A stretch of DNA of 64,000 nucleotides from CAZPUS01 sp964589825 (GTDB lineage Bacteria > Fibrobacterota > Chitinivibrionia > Chitinivibrionales > WJKA01). The position numbers and the translations under genes are program-made. The DNA lies in contig CAZPUS010000004.1 of assembly GCA_964589825.1 (NCBI GenBank), positions 67,119 through 131,118 on the forward strand, in the 5' to 3' direction. This document shows positions 1-9,164 of the stretch, one piece after another (position 1 is the first letter of the stretch; each line of letters starts with the position of its first letter). The notes below the pieces were generated by a model. That model was not told the origin of the DNA. It saw only the letters and a list, made by a program, of their open reading frames with translations, and ran no database searches.

Positions 1-2141
1 CTCGTCTTTTTTCCCAAATAGAAAATTCCTCTCCTCGGATTATTGCACCCGCAATTCTGTTTCCTCGTCGTGCCCTTCCACGACAAAACGACAGCCTTGC
101 CAGCTCCTTTGCCTCGGCATCAACGCTGGCACTTCCATTCCGCATACAATCCATACGTGCAGGTCCATCAACGGAGCAGGCCGCAGCCGGCGCGCAACAA
201 ACGATTGCACGCTACGCCTGTACCATTGACAGCGTCGCTTCCCGGCAGCGTATCAATTTTTATCATGCGCAATATATAAACCCACCAGATTCTCTTTTCC
301 TCGCTCATGCGGGCCACAGCGGGTTCCTCAATGTGCCTACCCCGGCCAGATCCGGAACGGTTCGTGAAATTATCCACGTACTACGAATCGGCACTCACGT
401 GTTTCCCTCATTCGGCCTTGCCGCCGCCGCAGCATTTAAAGGAATCGGCCCAGACTCGCTTCGCGTCGATCCCTCCAAAGGCATACATTTGGGTGACGAG
501 TTCGTACCGCTGAGTGACTACGCCGGTTCATTGTTTCTCCATTTTCGGGGGCCGGCCGGTTCTGTGGCTACGGTTTCCGCTTCAAATGTGCTCGAAGGAA
601 ATATCGACTCCTCCAAAATAAAAGACAAGCTCGTATTCATCGGCATCACGAACCCGCTCGCTATTGCCGGTTTTCATGACACCCCGTATGACAGCGATGT
701 CTCCGCTACCGAAATATGGGCTACTGCTGCAGCCGATTTACTTCAAAATGCCTGGATCAAAAAACCTGCTCCTGTATTGGTAGTGCTAAATATACTCATT
801 GTTCTGATCATTTTCCCCGGTTGTGCCGTCGTCGGAACAAAACCCATTTCTAAGGCCCTTCGCGTAGCATTGGCGATAATACTGGTTTCTCTGAGCATTG
901 CACTATGCTTCTGGATTATGCGTACACAACAGTTTTTCTGGGACCCGACGCATCATCTTATTGCACTGGTTTTTCTCCTCGCTTTTCTATTCGGATTTCG
1001 AAACACTTCCCGCACCTCTCTGCTGCACATACTTGATATCGAACCACGTCGTTACGGAGACAAGGATGTGTTCGAGCCTTCACAGCTAAAAACCGACTCC
1101 TCTTCACTACTGGGTACGAGTACAATATCCTATGTAATGAAAAACTGTACAATTCCTGAATTTGCCGACGAAACCACCCAGGTATCCGTGGGGGACAATG
1201 AAGAAAACACTACCCGGGAACCGGTTTTAGAAGCGATCGAAAACATCAACACCATAAGTGACGGAAAACTAATAACATTTCTGGGCAGCGGCGGCATGGC
1301 GGACGTATTTCTGCTATGGAAACCGGAACTCGAGGTCGCCCGTGCCGTAAAAATACTCAAGCCCGACATAGACGATAACCTCGCACTGCGCTTTACCACC
1401 GAATCACGCATTCTTTCGAACCTGAATCATCCCAATATTGTGCAATGCTATAATGTGGGTAAATGGAATTCACTCCCCTTTATGGAGATGGAATACGTAC
1501 ACGGCGCACCGATGGATACAGTGTTGCAAGAATGCCGGATTTTTTCGGTGGGTCAGGCCACCGCGATCGCACTGCTGATTTGTCGCGCGCTGCACTACGC
1601 ACATAATCAAGTCGTCAATGTATACGGCAAAACCTACAGAGGCATTATACACCGGGACCTTAAACCCGCCAATATAATGCTCAGCCGAGCAGGTCGCATC
1701 AAATTGACCGACTTCGGCGTCGCCCGCCCCACCGAAGTGAGCCTCGATACCAACTCGCCCGGTACGGTTGTAGGAACCCTCCCTTACCTCGCACCCGAGC
1801 AGGTGCAGGGTGGTGTGGTAACACACAGATCCGATATCTATTCACTCGGGATTACATTGTACGAATTCCTTACCGGAAAAAAAGCGCTCCCCCAGCGTGA
1901 TCCCGATGCACTCATTCACGCTAAAATCAACGGTGAGATCTCCCGCATTCCGCAGTCATCACTTATCCCCCGGCATCTCGCCGATGTAATCCACCGGGCT
2001 ATCGCTCTTAAACCGATGCATCGATTCGACTCCGCGCGGCAAATGCATGAAGCGTTATACGAAGTCTACAATAATGTGGTCGAGCCCGGCGACAATCTAT
2101 CCGAAACCGAAAAACTCGCCAAACGCTACTGGGGCTATTAA
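1..2141 (+). CDS. CHASE2-domain serine/threonine protein kinase (5' truncated by window edge)
   Basis: The reading frame is open from base 3 to the stop at 2141, so the ATG at 333 is internal and the true start lies before the window. The N-terminal part reads as the end of a CHASE2 extracellular sensor (FLAHAGHSGFLNVP about base 290, then GITNPLA and a DTPYD turn). About three hydrophobic membrane segments follow (about bases 770-1010). The C-terminal half is a Hanks-type kinase: glycine loop FLGSGGMADV (about 1280), the VAIK-type lysine in ARAVKIL, HRDLKPAN (about 1650), DFGVARP (about 1710) and GTLPYLAPEQ. All catalytic residues are present, so it should be active. It is probably a membrane receptor kinase sensing an extracytoplasmic signal and phosphorylating cytoplasmic targets; the ligand and targets are unknown. 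Confidence 0.9.
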   Translation, partial: RLFSQIENSSPRIIAPAILFPRRALPRQNDSLASSFASASTLALPFRIQSIRAGPSTEQAAAGAQQTIARYACTIDSVASRQRINFYHAQYINPPDSLFLAHAGHSGFLNVPTPARSGTVREIIHVLRIGTHVFPSFGLAAAAAFKGIGPDSLRVDPSKGIHLGDEFVPLSDYAGSLFLHFRGPAGSVATVSASNVLEGNIDSSKIKDKLVFIGITNPLAIAGFHDTPYDSDVSATEIWATAAADLLQNAWIKKPAPVLVVLNILIVLIIFPGCAVVGTKPISKALRVALAIILVSLSIALCFWIMRTQQFFWDPTHHLIALVFLLAFLFGFRNTSRTSLLHILDIEPRRYGDKDVFEPSQLKTDSSSLLGTSTISYVMKNCTIPEFADETTQVSVGDNEENTTREPVLEAIENINTISDGKLITFLGSGGMADVFLLWKPELEVARAVKILKPDIDDNLALRFTTESRILSNLNHPNIVQCYNVGKWNSLPFMEMEYVHGAPMDTVLQECRIFSVGQATAIALLICRALHYAHNQVVNVYGKTYRGIIHRDLKPANIMLSRAGRIKLTDFGVARPTEVSLDTNSPGTVVGTLPYLAPEQVQGGVVTHRSDIYSLGITLYEFLTGKKALPQRDPDALIHAKINGEISRIPQSSLIPRHLADVIHRAIALKPMHRFDSARQMHEALYEVYNNVVEPGDNLSETEKLAKRYWGY

Positions 2142-2295
2142 AGAGAAGAGCATTGCCGGTTTGCGGATAGCGGGACATTTCACGGATACCATCGCTCGAT
2201 TCAGATGCCACGTAATCCCTCATAGTGGCAGGGCAATTGCGCGCTGAACGCAATTATACTATTTTTAGTATTCAGTTATACCTCAGCCCCAAGAT

Positions 2296-4095
2296 ATGGC
2301 ACAAAAGAACACACACACATACGACGAAAGCACGATTCAGACGCTGAGCTCTCTGGAGCATATACGATTGCGTACCGGTATGTATATCGGGCGTATCGGT
2401 GATGGCGCAAACCCGGATGACGGTATTTATGTACTCTTTAAAGAAGTGGTAGATAATGCCATTGACGAATACATTATGGGATATGGCAAAAAGATCGATA
2501 TACGACTCGATCAAGGTACTGTGCAAATCAGAGATTATGGCCGCGGCATTCCCCCGGGCAAGCTGGTCGAATGCGTCAGCGTTATAAATACCGGTGCAAA
2601 ATACAACACCGACGTGTTTCAGTTCAGCGTGGGTCTCAACGGAATCGGGACCAAGGCGGTAAACGCGCTCTCTTCTCATTTTAAAATAATTTCATATCGA
2701 AATGGAACCCATCGTACGGCGGTTTTTTCACAGGGAACGCTTATTAAGGATACCAAAGGTAGCGCCTCCGGAGAGCGCGACGGTACCTGGGTCGAATTTA
2801 CTCCCGATCCCGATATTTTCGGGGCATACGAATTCAATTTCGAATATCTGGAGCAGAAGCTGTGGAACTACGCCTGCCTTAACAGCGGACTAAAGCTCCT
2901 ATTCAACGGGACAACATTCGTCTCTAAACACGGACTCTACGATCTGCTCGATAACGAAGTCGGCGAACACATTATTTATCCTATCGGGTACCATCGCGGG
3001 GAGTACATCGAATGCGCCTTTACCCATACCAATATGTATGGCGAAACCTACTTCTCCTTTGTCAACGGCCAGTACACTTCTGACGGCGGCACTCATCAGA
3101 GTGCATTTCGGGAAGGGATGCTCAAGGGTATCAATGAATACTTCAAGAAAAATTACTCGGCGGTCGACGTACGAGAAGGTGTGGCCGGTGCGGTTTCGAT
3201 AAAACTCAAAAACCCGATATTCGAATCGCAGACCAAAAACAAACTCGGGAATAACGAAATTCGCGGATGGATCGTTTCGGAGACCAAATCGGCTGTGGCC
3301 GATTTTTTCCATAGAAACAACGATGCGGCTAAAAAGCTCGAAAACAAAATCACACAGAACGAGAAGCTTCGCAAGGAACTGAATGCAGTGAAAAAGGGGG
3401 CCAGGGAAGCGGCCAGAAAGGTCGAAATACGCATTCCCAACCTCAAGGACTGCAAATATCATCGGGGCCATAAAAAGCGCGGAGAAGAAACCACTATCTT
3501 CATTACAGAGGGACAATCCGCCGCAGGTTCACTGGTAAGCGCCCGGGATCCGAACACACAGGCGATATTCTCACTCAAGGGAAAACCACAGAACGTATAT
3601 GAAAAACACAAGGCGGCAATTTATAAAAACGAGGAACTCTATACCATAATGATGGCGCTGGGGATCGAAAACGATCTCGAACAGCTGCGGTACAACCGTA
3701 TCGTTATCGCCACAGATGCGGATGTTGACGGTTTTCATATTCGTAACCTGTTGCTGACGTACTTTCTCAATTATTTCGAAGAACTCGTGGTCTCCGGCCA
3801 TGTATTCATTCTCGAAACTCCCCTTTTCCGGGTACGGAATAAAACGTATACACGTTACTGCTTCAACGATAAAGAAAAACAGCAGGCCTGCCAGACATTG
3901 AAAAACCCCGAAGTGACACGCTTCAAAGGACTTGGCGAGATATCACCCGGAGAATTCGGCAGGTTCATTGGTGACCAGATGCGTCTTATCGAAGTCAATG
4001 TCAAATCGCTGCAAGAAATCCAGGGCACACTCGGTTTTTACATGGGGAAAAATACGCCGGACCGACGCACGTTTATCATGGAGAACCTGATCTGA
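2296..4095 (+). CDS. parE: DNA topoisomerase IV subunit B (ParE-type)
   Basis: ATPase subunit of a type IIA topoisomerase, which with ParC decatenates daughter chromosomes. The GHKL ATPase domain is N-terminal (RLRTGMYIG, EVVDNAIDEY, GRGIPPG, then GLNGIGTKAVNAL for the nucleotide lid). The transducer domain follows, then a TOPRIM domain with EGQSAAGSL near residue 404 and the metal-binding ATDADVDGFH near 473-480. At 599 residues it lacks the insert of long proteobacterial GyrB and fits the short ParE form of the FCB group. The next gene, parC, starts one base after the stop, so the two are surely co-translated. I prefer ParE to GyrB because of the length and the adjacent short A subunit. Confidence 0.93.
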   Translation: MAQKNTHTYDESTIQTLSSLEHIRLRTGMYIGRIGDGANPDDGIYVLFKEVVDNAIDEYIMGYGKKIDIRLDQGTVQIRDYGRGIPPGKLVECVSVINTGAKYNTDVFQFSVGLNGIGTKAVNALSSHFKIISYRNGTHRTAVFSQGTLIKDTKGSASGERDGTWVEFTPDPDIFGAYEFNFEYLEQKLWNYACLNSGLKLLFNGTTFVSKHGLYDLLDNEVGEHIIYPIGYHRGEYIECAFTHTNMYGETYFSFVNGQYTSDGGTHQSAFREGMLKGINEYFKKNYSAVDVREGVAGAVSIKLKNPIFESQTKNKLGNNEIRGWIVSETKSAVADFFHRNNDAAKKLENKITQNEKLRKELNAVKKGAREAARKVEIRIPNLKDCKYHRGHKKRGEETTIFITEGQSAAGSLVSARDPNTQAIFSLKGKPQNVYEKHKAAIYKNEELYTIMMALGIENDLEQLRYNRIVIATDADVDGFHIRNLLLTYFLNYFEELVVSGHVFILETPLFRVRNKTYTRYCFNDKEKQQACQTLKNPEVTRFKGLGEISPGEFGRFIGDQMRLIEVNVKSLQEIQGTLGFYMGKNTPDRRTFIMENLI

Positions 4096-4096
4096 T

Positions 4097-5998
4097 ATGG
4101 CCTACGTCCACACACTCTTTGATAAAAATTTTCTCGAATACGCATCGTATGTAGTCAAAGAACGTGCAATACCACACATACACGACGGCCTCAAACCGGT
4201 ACAGCGGCGTATCCTGCATGCGCTGCATGAAACCGATGACGGTAAATTCAGCAAAGTGGCAAATGTGGTGGGCCACTGCATGCGCTACCATCCGCATGGA
4301 GATGCCTCGATTTATGAAGCACTTGTCAATCTCGCCAACAAAGATTTTTTTATTGACAAACAGGGTAATTTCGGCAACATCTTTACCGGTGATGCCGCAT
4401 CCGCGGCACGTTATATCGAATGCCGCCTGACGCCTCTTGCGCACGAAGTACTTTTCCATCCTGCCATTACAGAGTACGTGCCTTCCTACGACGGACGCCA
4501 CAAGGAGCCGGTGACACTTCCGGCAAAACTTCCCGTACTGCTCATGCAGGGTGCCGAGGGCATTGCCGTGGGAATGTCGACAAAAGTGCTCCCGCACAAC
4601 TTCGTCGAGGTCATCGAAGCGTGCATCGCCGCACTACACGGGGAACAGCAGCTGCTCTACCCTGACTTTCCAACCGGGGGACTGGTGGATGTATCGGAGT
4701 ATCTCGACGGCAACGGAAAAATACTGGTCAGGGCCAGAATGCACATACGCGATGAAAAAAGTGTCGTAATTACAGAACTTCCTTATGGAACTACGACACA
4801 AAGTCTTATCGCTTCTATCGAAGCCGCAGCCAAAAAGAACAAAATAAAAATATCGAACATCTTCGATTTTACCGCAGAACACGTTGAAATCGAGATAAAA
4901 CCGGCACGCGGTGTCAAGGCAAACGACATTATTGACGGGCTTTACGCGTTTACCGACTGCGAGTATTCGATTTCCACCAACTGTATCGTCATACAGGATA
5001 ACAAGCCACGTCACCTCAATATCGCCAATGTCGTGGATCACCATGCGTCTCATCTCCTGGAGATACTCAGGGCGGAGCTGCAGCTTGAACTGGATGAGCT
5101 CAACGACAAACACCATGCAAAAACCCTTGAACAAATCTTTATAGAAGAGCGCATATACAAACAAATAGAGGACAAAAAAAACGAGAATGCGATTTACGCC
5201 GCGGTACGGGAAGGGCTGTTACCCTTTAAAAATAAAATCGGTCGCGAGGTAACGGATGATGATATAACAAGGCTTCTGCGAATCCACATTCGTCGGATCT
5301 CCGCCTATGATATCAATAAAGCCAAAAAAGAGATGCGGAACATCAAATCCCGTATTGGTGAAGTGACGCACCATCTCAATAATCTTTGTGAATACGCGAT
5401 ATCGTTTCTAAGAGATGTTATCTCACGCTACGGCAAAGAATACCCGCGACGCAGCAAAATAGTCACGTTCGATAAGGTAACCCAGAAAGACGCTGCACAA
5501 CGCACCCTCAAACTGCGCTATGATAAATCGTCAGGATATCTTGGTCATGATGTAAACGGACAGGTTCTTTTCGAGGTCTCCCCATTCGATCGGATTCTCA
5601 TTATCAAAAAGACCGGGGTCTATTCGGTTCAAACCGTACCCGACAAGCTCTTTGTGGATAAAGGCATGCTCTATTGCGCCATTATGGACGAGCAACACGC
5701 ACGTGATACCATTTTCACCGTTGTATACAAAATTCGCAAAGACGGAATCGCATTTTGCAAACGCTGCAAAATAGAGAAATATCAGATGAACAAGGGCTAT
5801 TCGCTTGTACCCGAAGAAGCCGCCATACTGCTGCTGACTACCGATACCGAGGGCTCATTTACCGTGCATTACAAACCCAAACCCCGGGTTCGGGTATTGC
5901 AGGAATCGTTTTCCATTGTCGATTTTCTCGTCAAAGGGCCGCAGGCACGGGGCAACAAGATATCGATCAAGGAAGTAAAAAAAGTGGCAAAAGGATAA
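4097..5998 (+). CDS. parC: DNA topoisomerase IV subunit A (ParC-type)
   Basis: DNA-cleaving and religating subunit paired with the upstream ParE. The N-terminal domain has HDGLKPVQRRIL, then YHPHGDASIYEAL of the quinolone-resistance region, and AARYIECRL with the catalytic tyrosine at residue 106. The tower and coiled-coil region follows (residues about 330-450, e.g. LELDELNDKHHAKTLEQIFIEERIY). The protein is only 633 residues long. The C-terminal DNA-wrapping region is therefore shorter than in GyrA or E. coli ParC (about 750-875), which supports topoisomerase IV rather than gyrase. The gene starts one base after parE and is followed at once by a factor-independent terminator. Confidence 0.93.
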   Translation: MAYVHTLFDKNFLEYASYVVKERAIPHIHDGLKPVQRRILHALHETDDGKFSKVANVVGHCMRYHPHGDASIYEALVNLANKDFFIDKQGNFGNIFTGDAASAARYIECRLTPLAHEVLFHPAITEYVPSYDGRHKEPVTLPAKLPVLLMQGAEGIAVGMSTKVLPHNFVEVIEACIAALHGEQQLLYPDFPTGGLVDVSEYLDGNGKILVRARMHIRDEKSVVITELPYGTTTQSLIASIEAAAKKNKIKISNIFDFTAEHVEIEIKPARGVKANDIIDGLYAFTDCEYSISTNCIVIQDNKPRHLNIANVVDHHASHLLEILRAELQLELDELNDKHHAKTLEQIFIEERIYKQIEDKKNENAIYAAVREGLLPFKNKIGREVTDDDITRLLRIHIRRISAYDINKAKKEMRNIKSRIGEVTHHLNNLCEYAISFLRDVISRYGKEYPRRSKIVTFDKVTQKDAAQRTLKLRYDKSSGYLGHDVNGQVLFEVSPFDRILIIKKTGVYSVQTVPDKLFVDKGMLYCAIMDEQHARDTIFTVVYKIRKDGIAFCKRCKIEKYQMNKGYSLVPEEAAILLLTTDTEGSFTVHYKPKPRVRVLQESFSIVDFLVKGPQARGNKISIKEVKKVAKG

Positions 5999-5999
5999 T

Positions 6000-6025
6000 C
6001 GCCGGTATGAGATCCGGTGTTTTTT
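6000..6025 (+). terminator. Rho-independent terminator after parE-parC
   Basis: A 6-bp stem (bases 6000-6005 with 6014-6019, one G-T pair) with an 8-base loop is followed directly by six T. It begins two bases after the parC stop codon. The rest of the 6026-6321 convergent gap shows no gene, only a weak TATGGA/TCCATA inverted repeat near 6280-6302. Confidence 0.75.
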
Positions 6026-6321
6026 GGGTTTGTATCACCCCAAAAGAGAACTCTTCCTGTTTTCCGGGTTGATAATTTCCTTCTCTTTTTCTTGCCTTTT
6101 TCTGAAACTGTCAAGACCTCTCTTTGTACCGGCCTCAATAAACGTCTCATTCGATGTGATTTTTTACATGAAGATAATCCGAACCGAAAACCCTATACAG
6201 GAAAGCACGTACCCAATTCCTTTTGTAAGTTCAGCATGTGGACCTTTCCGATGCGGCATTAGTATTCTGAAGTTCCCACTATGGACTCTCTCTACACTCC
6301 ATAAAAATGCGTAACGAGCAG

Positions 6322-7071
6322 CTACTCGATACCCCCTTCATCGATATCGAGGTCCTCTACGTTTTCCATCCGGTCGACCTGCCCGTCCTTGATCCATAGA
6401 ATACGGTCGGAATTCTTGAGCATCTTGTGGTCGTGTGTTGCGGTAATTATGGTGACGTGATCTTCCACCGAAAGCTGCTTGAGAATATTGATAATCTCCT
6501 GACCGGTAGTAAAATCCAGATTGGCGGTCGGCTCGTCCGCCAGGATAATTGTCGGATTATTGACAAGCGCCCGCGCAATGGCGACACGCTGCTGCTGTCC
6601 CCCTGAAAGCTCGTCGGGACGGTGGTCGAGACGGTGCCCCAGTCCTACCCATTCAAGACTCTTTTTCGCCGCTTCATTGGCTTCATCATCGCTCGCTCCT
6701 GTATAAATACGGGCAAGTGCCACATTCTTTAAGGCGGTCAGTGAAGGTATAAGGTTATATGTCTGGAATATATAGCCGATATAATTGCACCGTACATACG
6801 CAAGCTGTCTGCTGGTAAGGTCGGTAAGATCGAGCGGTCCGATCTGTGCTCTTCCTGTGGTAGGTATGTCGAGTGCACCGATCATGTTGAACAACGTGGT
6901 CTTACCGGAACCGGACGGCCCCATGATCGAAAGGTATTCCGCGCATTTAATATCCACATTAATGTTGCTCAACGCATATACATCTTCTCCGCGAAGCCGA
7001 AAAAGCTTGCTTACATCTTTAACCCTGATGAGGGTTTCACCGGGCTGTACTTGTTCAGATAATTCAGCCAT
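6322..7071 (-). CDS. ABC transporter ATP-binding protein, LolD/MacB type
   Basis: A 249-residue nucleotide-binding subunit. Visible motifs are Walker A GPSGSGKTT, Q-loop YIFQTYNLIPSL, signature LSGGQQQRVAIARAL, Walker B IILADEPTANLD and the switch histidine in TATHDH. The family (LolD, MacB, FtsE) powers FtsX-like permeases that extrude or extract lipids, lipoproteins or peptides rather than import. It is the last gene of an eight-gene minus-strand operon, 23 bases after the OPT-like transporter. The acidic C-terminal tail (ENVEDLDIDEGGIE) is not part of the usual fold. It resembles the other ATPase of the operon (14031-14801) but is clearly diverged, so the operon has two distinct NBDs. Confidence 0.9.
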   Translation of the reverse strand: MAELSEQVQPGETLIRVKDVSKLFRLRGEDVYALSNINVDIKCAEYLSIMGPSGSGKTTLFNMIGALDIPTTGRAQIGPLDLTDLTSRQLAYVRCNYIGYIFQTYNLIPSLTALKNVALARIYTGASDDEANEAAKKSLEWVGLGHRLDHRPDELSGGQQQRVAIARALVNNPTIILADEPTANLDFTTGQEIINILKQLSVEDHVTIITATHDHKMLKNSDRILWIKDGQVDRMENVEDLDIDEGGIE

Positions 7072-7094
7072 GATATCTACGCTTCCTTTTATCG

Positions 7095-9143
7095 CTAAAA
7101 CGGTAATTTAATGGAACTTTTCATTAAGAAGGTAAAGCCGACAACGACTGTAGTCAGCAGTCCGGTTCCACATAAATAGCCGGACATGACAACCGGCACA
7201 TACTGTTTCCACTTCAATCCCATTTTTTTCTGAAAGTAATATTTACCCACAATCGCTCCAATAAAATTAGGAATTACCACATGAGGGAACGTCATGCCGA
7301 AACCCCGCATTATACCATACATTAGAAATACGGGTATGCCAAGCATATTGACAATTCCAAACCCTACTGCTCCAAAAACACCTCCGGATACAATCACCCA
7401 TGGCCTGAAAGCCTTATCAAAAAGCGAGAACCCTTCAAGCGTTGCGGAAAACATGATACACTTTTGCTCTGCCTTAAGCTCCCACATCTTTTGTGCAAAG
7501 GGATATCGCGGACTCGGTACATCCGCAAGACTCCAGATATATGATGAAAATGCAAGACTCGCGATAACCACGACAGGAGTAAGCATGAAAATCGCTTTCC
7601 ACAGGCCTTTGAATTTAGTTCCCGCAAGCTCAGCCTGACGATACATTACCGTCGCAACGCCATAATTATCCATCGGAAGCGGCATAAACCACACCTTTAC
7701 CCCGTGATAGCCCGAGAGAATAAGAGATGCCTCCCGAATCAGGGGCAGCATTATAACTTCTCCGGTCATACCCTCAAGCCGCGCAGTCGTATAACTGATA
7801 AGCGGTGTATAGACGAACCCAAAGAAAAACAACGCCGCCATCACACCGGGGTGCCAGTCGATCAGAAATCCACTTACCACAATATAGGCCATTGTCACAA
7901 GTACATAGGTAAGAATGATATAATGATTCTTGATATCACCACGATCTACCGTTATGGAACTCTTTCTGCTTTCTCCTTTTGCTTCTGCGTCGCGTTTGTT
8001 TTGCTTCCATTTACGCACACTCTTAATACTACCCAAAAGTCCAACGATAAAAAGCAGTATGGTAAACCCGACCACAAAGCTAAAGTAGAAATCAACGTTG
8101 TTTTTCATCAGGGTGACAACCGTATCGTCACCCGGATTCCACGAGGTAAGAATCCCGATATTGTACATTATGGGGTTTGCGATAATCATGAAAAGATATC
8201 CCACCATACTCCCGATCATCGCATAATAGGGCAGCGCCATTCCCATAATAAGCTGGGCAAGATCAAGCGATATACCGGTATGTACCGCGGGAAGGATATC
8301 CCCTGTCTGCTGAGTCCAGTCAACAAAAGGGACGGGAATAAGCTGAATCGGCTGATCGAGAATCGTCCCCGAAAGAGTGGGCATCCCGAGATAAATAGCG
8401 GAAAACACTAGCCCTATTATACCACCCATTGAAAAAACCCGCCATCGCCATCGTTTTCGGGCCTCTTCTTCGCTTTCGGCACCTTTTTTGCGCTGATCCA
8501 TCTCCTTTTGTTCTTCCGAAAGTGCGATAATACCGTTCGCCTGTATAGTCGCTTTAGGAAAGGGAAGTTTTTCGAGGTCACTCGCGATTCTGAAAAGTCC
8601 GTACCCGGTCACCACGTTGTTAATACGTGTCATAAGTATCGAGAAGGTGGCAAGTGCGATCGCAGGAATCCATTCTATCTGAAACACACTTCGCTTTGCA
8701 AGAACGTCCGGATCGGATGGGACCCACCAGAACGGCACATCGTCCGCAATACCCCATGCCTGGGCCGCATTCGAGTCAACGAAAAACTGTTGCCATAAAA
8801 TCCCTTCAAAAGGCAACAGTATCGCCTGCCCCGCAATAAAATAGAGCATAAACACTTCGGGTAATTTAAGAACCTTGTTTGCTCGTCGCGCCATCTCTAT
8901 GAAGAGGATAACCGTAACCCACTGCGCCGCCGGACCGAGTGACTTTCCCGCGACCAGATGCAGAAATATCGTTCCCGGTACCATCAGTATCGAGATAAAG
9001 ATAACCCCGATAAACGTGACCCACGTGAATCCCTCCTCAAACGTGGATGGTATCTCCATTAAATCCCGATATTCCTGTACACCCTCACCGCTTTTGGACA
9101 GGTCCCTTTTTTTCCCGGATTTGTTCATATTCTCTTCTGCCAT
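7095..9143 (-). CDS. OPT-superfamily-like polytopic membrane transporter
   Basis: A 682-residue protein with many hydrophobic segments. A charged N-terminal tail (about 35 residues) precedes a first membrane helix (FTWVTFIGVIFISILMVPGTIFLHLVAG). A charged cytoplasmic loop rich in E, K and R sits near residues 205-235, and a second one near 385-405. The overall look, including the loop NNVVTGYGLFRIASDLEKLPFPKATIQANG, matches OPT-family (oligopeptide or metal-chelate) transporters and the related uncharacterised planctomycete families. Substrate unknown. It lies 21 bases after the M28-FtsX fusion gene and 23 before an ABC ATPase, so it is a stable part of this operon. A second, larger OPT-like protein opens the same operon. 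Confidence 0.75.
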   Translation of the reverse strand: MAEENMNKSGKKRDLSKSGEGVQEYRDLMEIPSTFEEGFTWVTFIGVIFISILMVPGTIFLHLVAGKSLGPAAQWVTVILFIEMARRANKVLKLPEVFMLYFIAGQAILLPFEGILWQQFFVDSNAAQAWGIADDVPFWWVPSDPDVLAKRSVFQIEWIPAIALATFSILMTRINNVVTGYGLFRIASDLEKLPFPKATIQANGIIALSEEQKEMDQRKKGAESEEEARKRWRWRVFSMGGIIGLVFSAIYLGMPTLSGTILDQPIQLIPVPFVDWTQQTGDILPAVHTGISLDLAQLIMGMALPYYAMIGSMVGYLFMIIANPIMYNIGILTSWNPGDDTVVTLMKNNVDFYFSFVVGFTILLFIVGLLGSIKSVRKWKQNKRDAEAKGESRKSSITVDRGDIKNHYIILTYVLVTMAYIVVSGFLIDWHPGVMAALFFFGFVYTPLISYTTARLEGMTGEVIMLPLIREASLILSGYHGVKVWFMPLPMDNYGVATVMYRQAELAGTKFKGLWKAIFMLTPVVVIASLAFSSYIWSLADVPSPRYPFAQKMWELKAEQKCIMFSATLEGFSLFDKAFRPWVIVSGGVFGAVGFGIVNMLGIPVFLMYGIMRGFGMTFPHVVIPNFIGAIVGKYYFQKKMGLKWKQYVPVVMSGYLCGTGLLTTVVVGFTFLMKSSIKLPF

Positions 9144-9164
9144 GGTGACTACCTGTGTGTATGT

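Noticed and set aside
333..335. ATG at 333 as the start of the CHASE2 kinase
   Set aside because: The upstream in-frame sequence is typical CHASE2 sequence and stays open to the window edge.
6026..6321. Open frames in the gap between parC and the ABC ATPase gene
   Set aside because: Two overlapping frames with no ribosome-binding site start inside or next to the parC terminator; nothing suggests coding.
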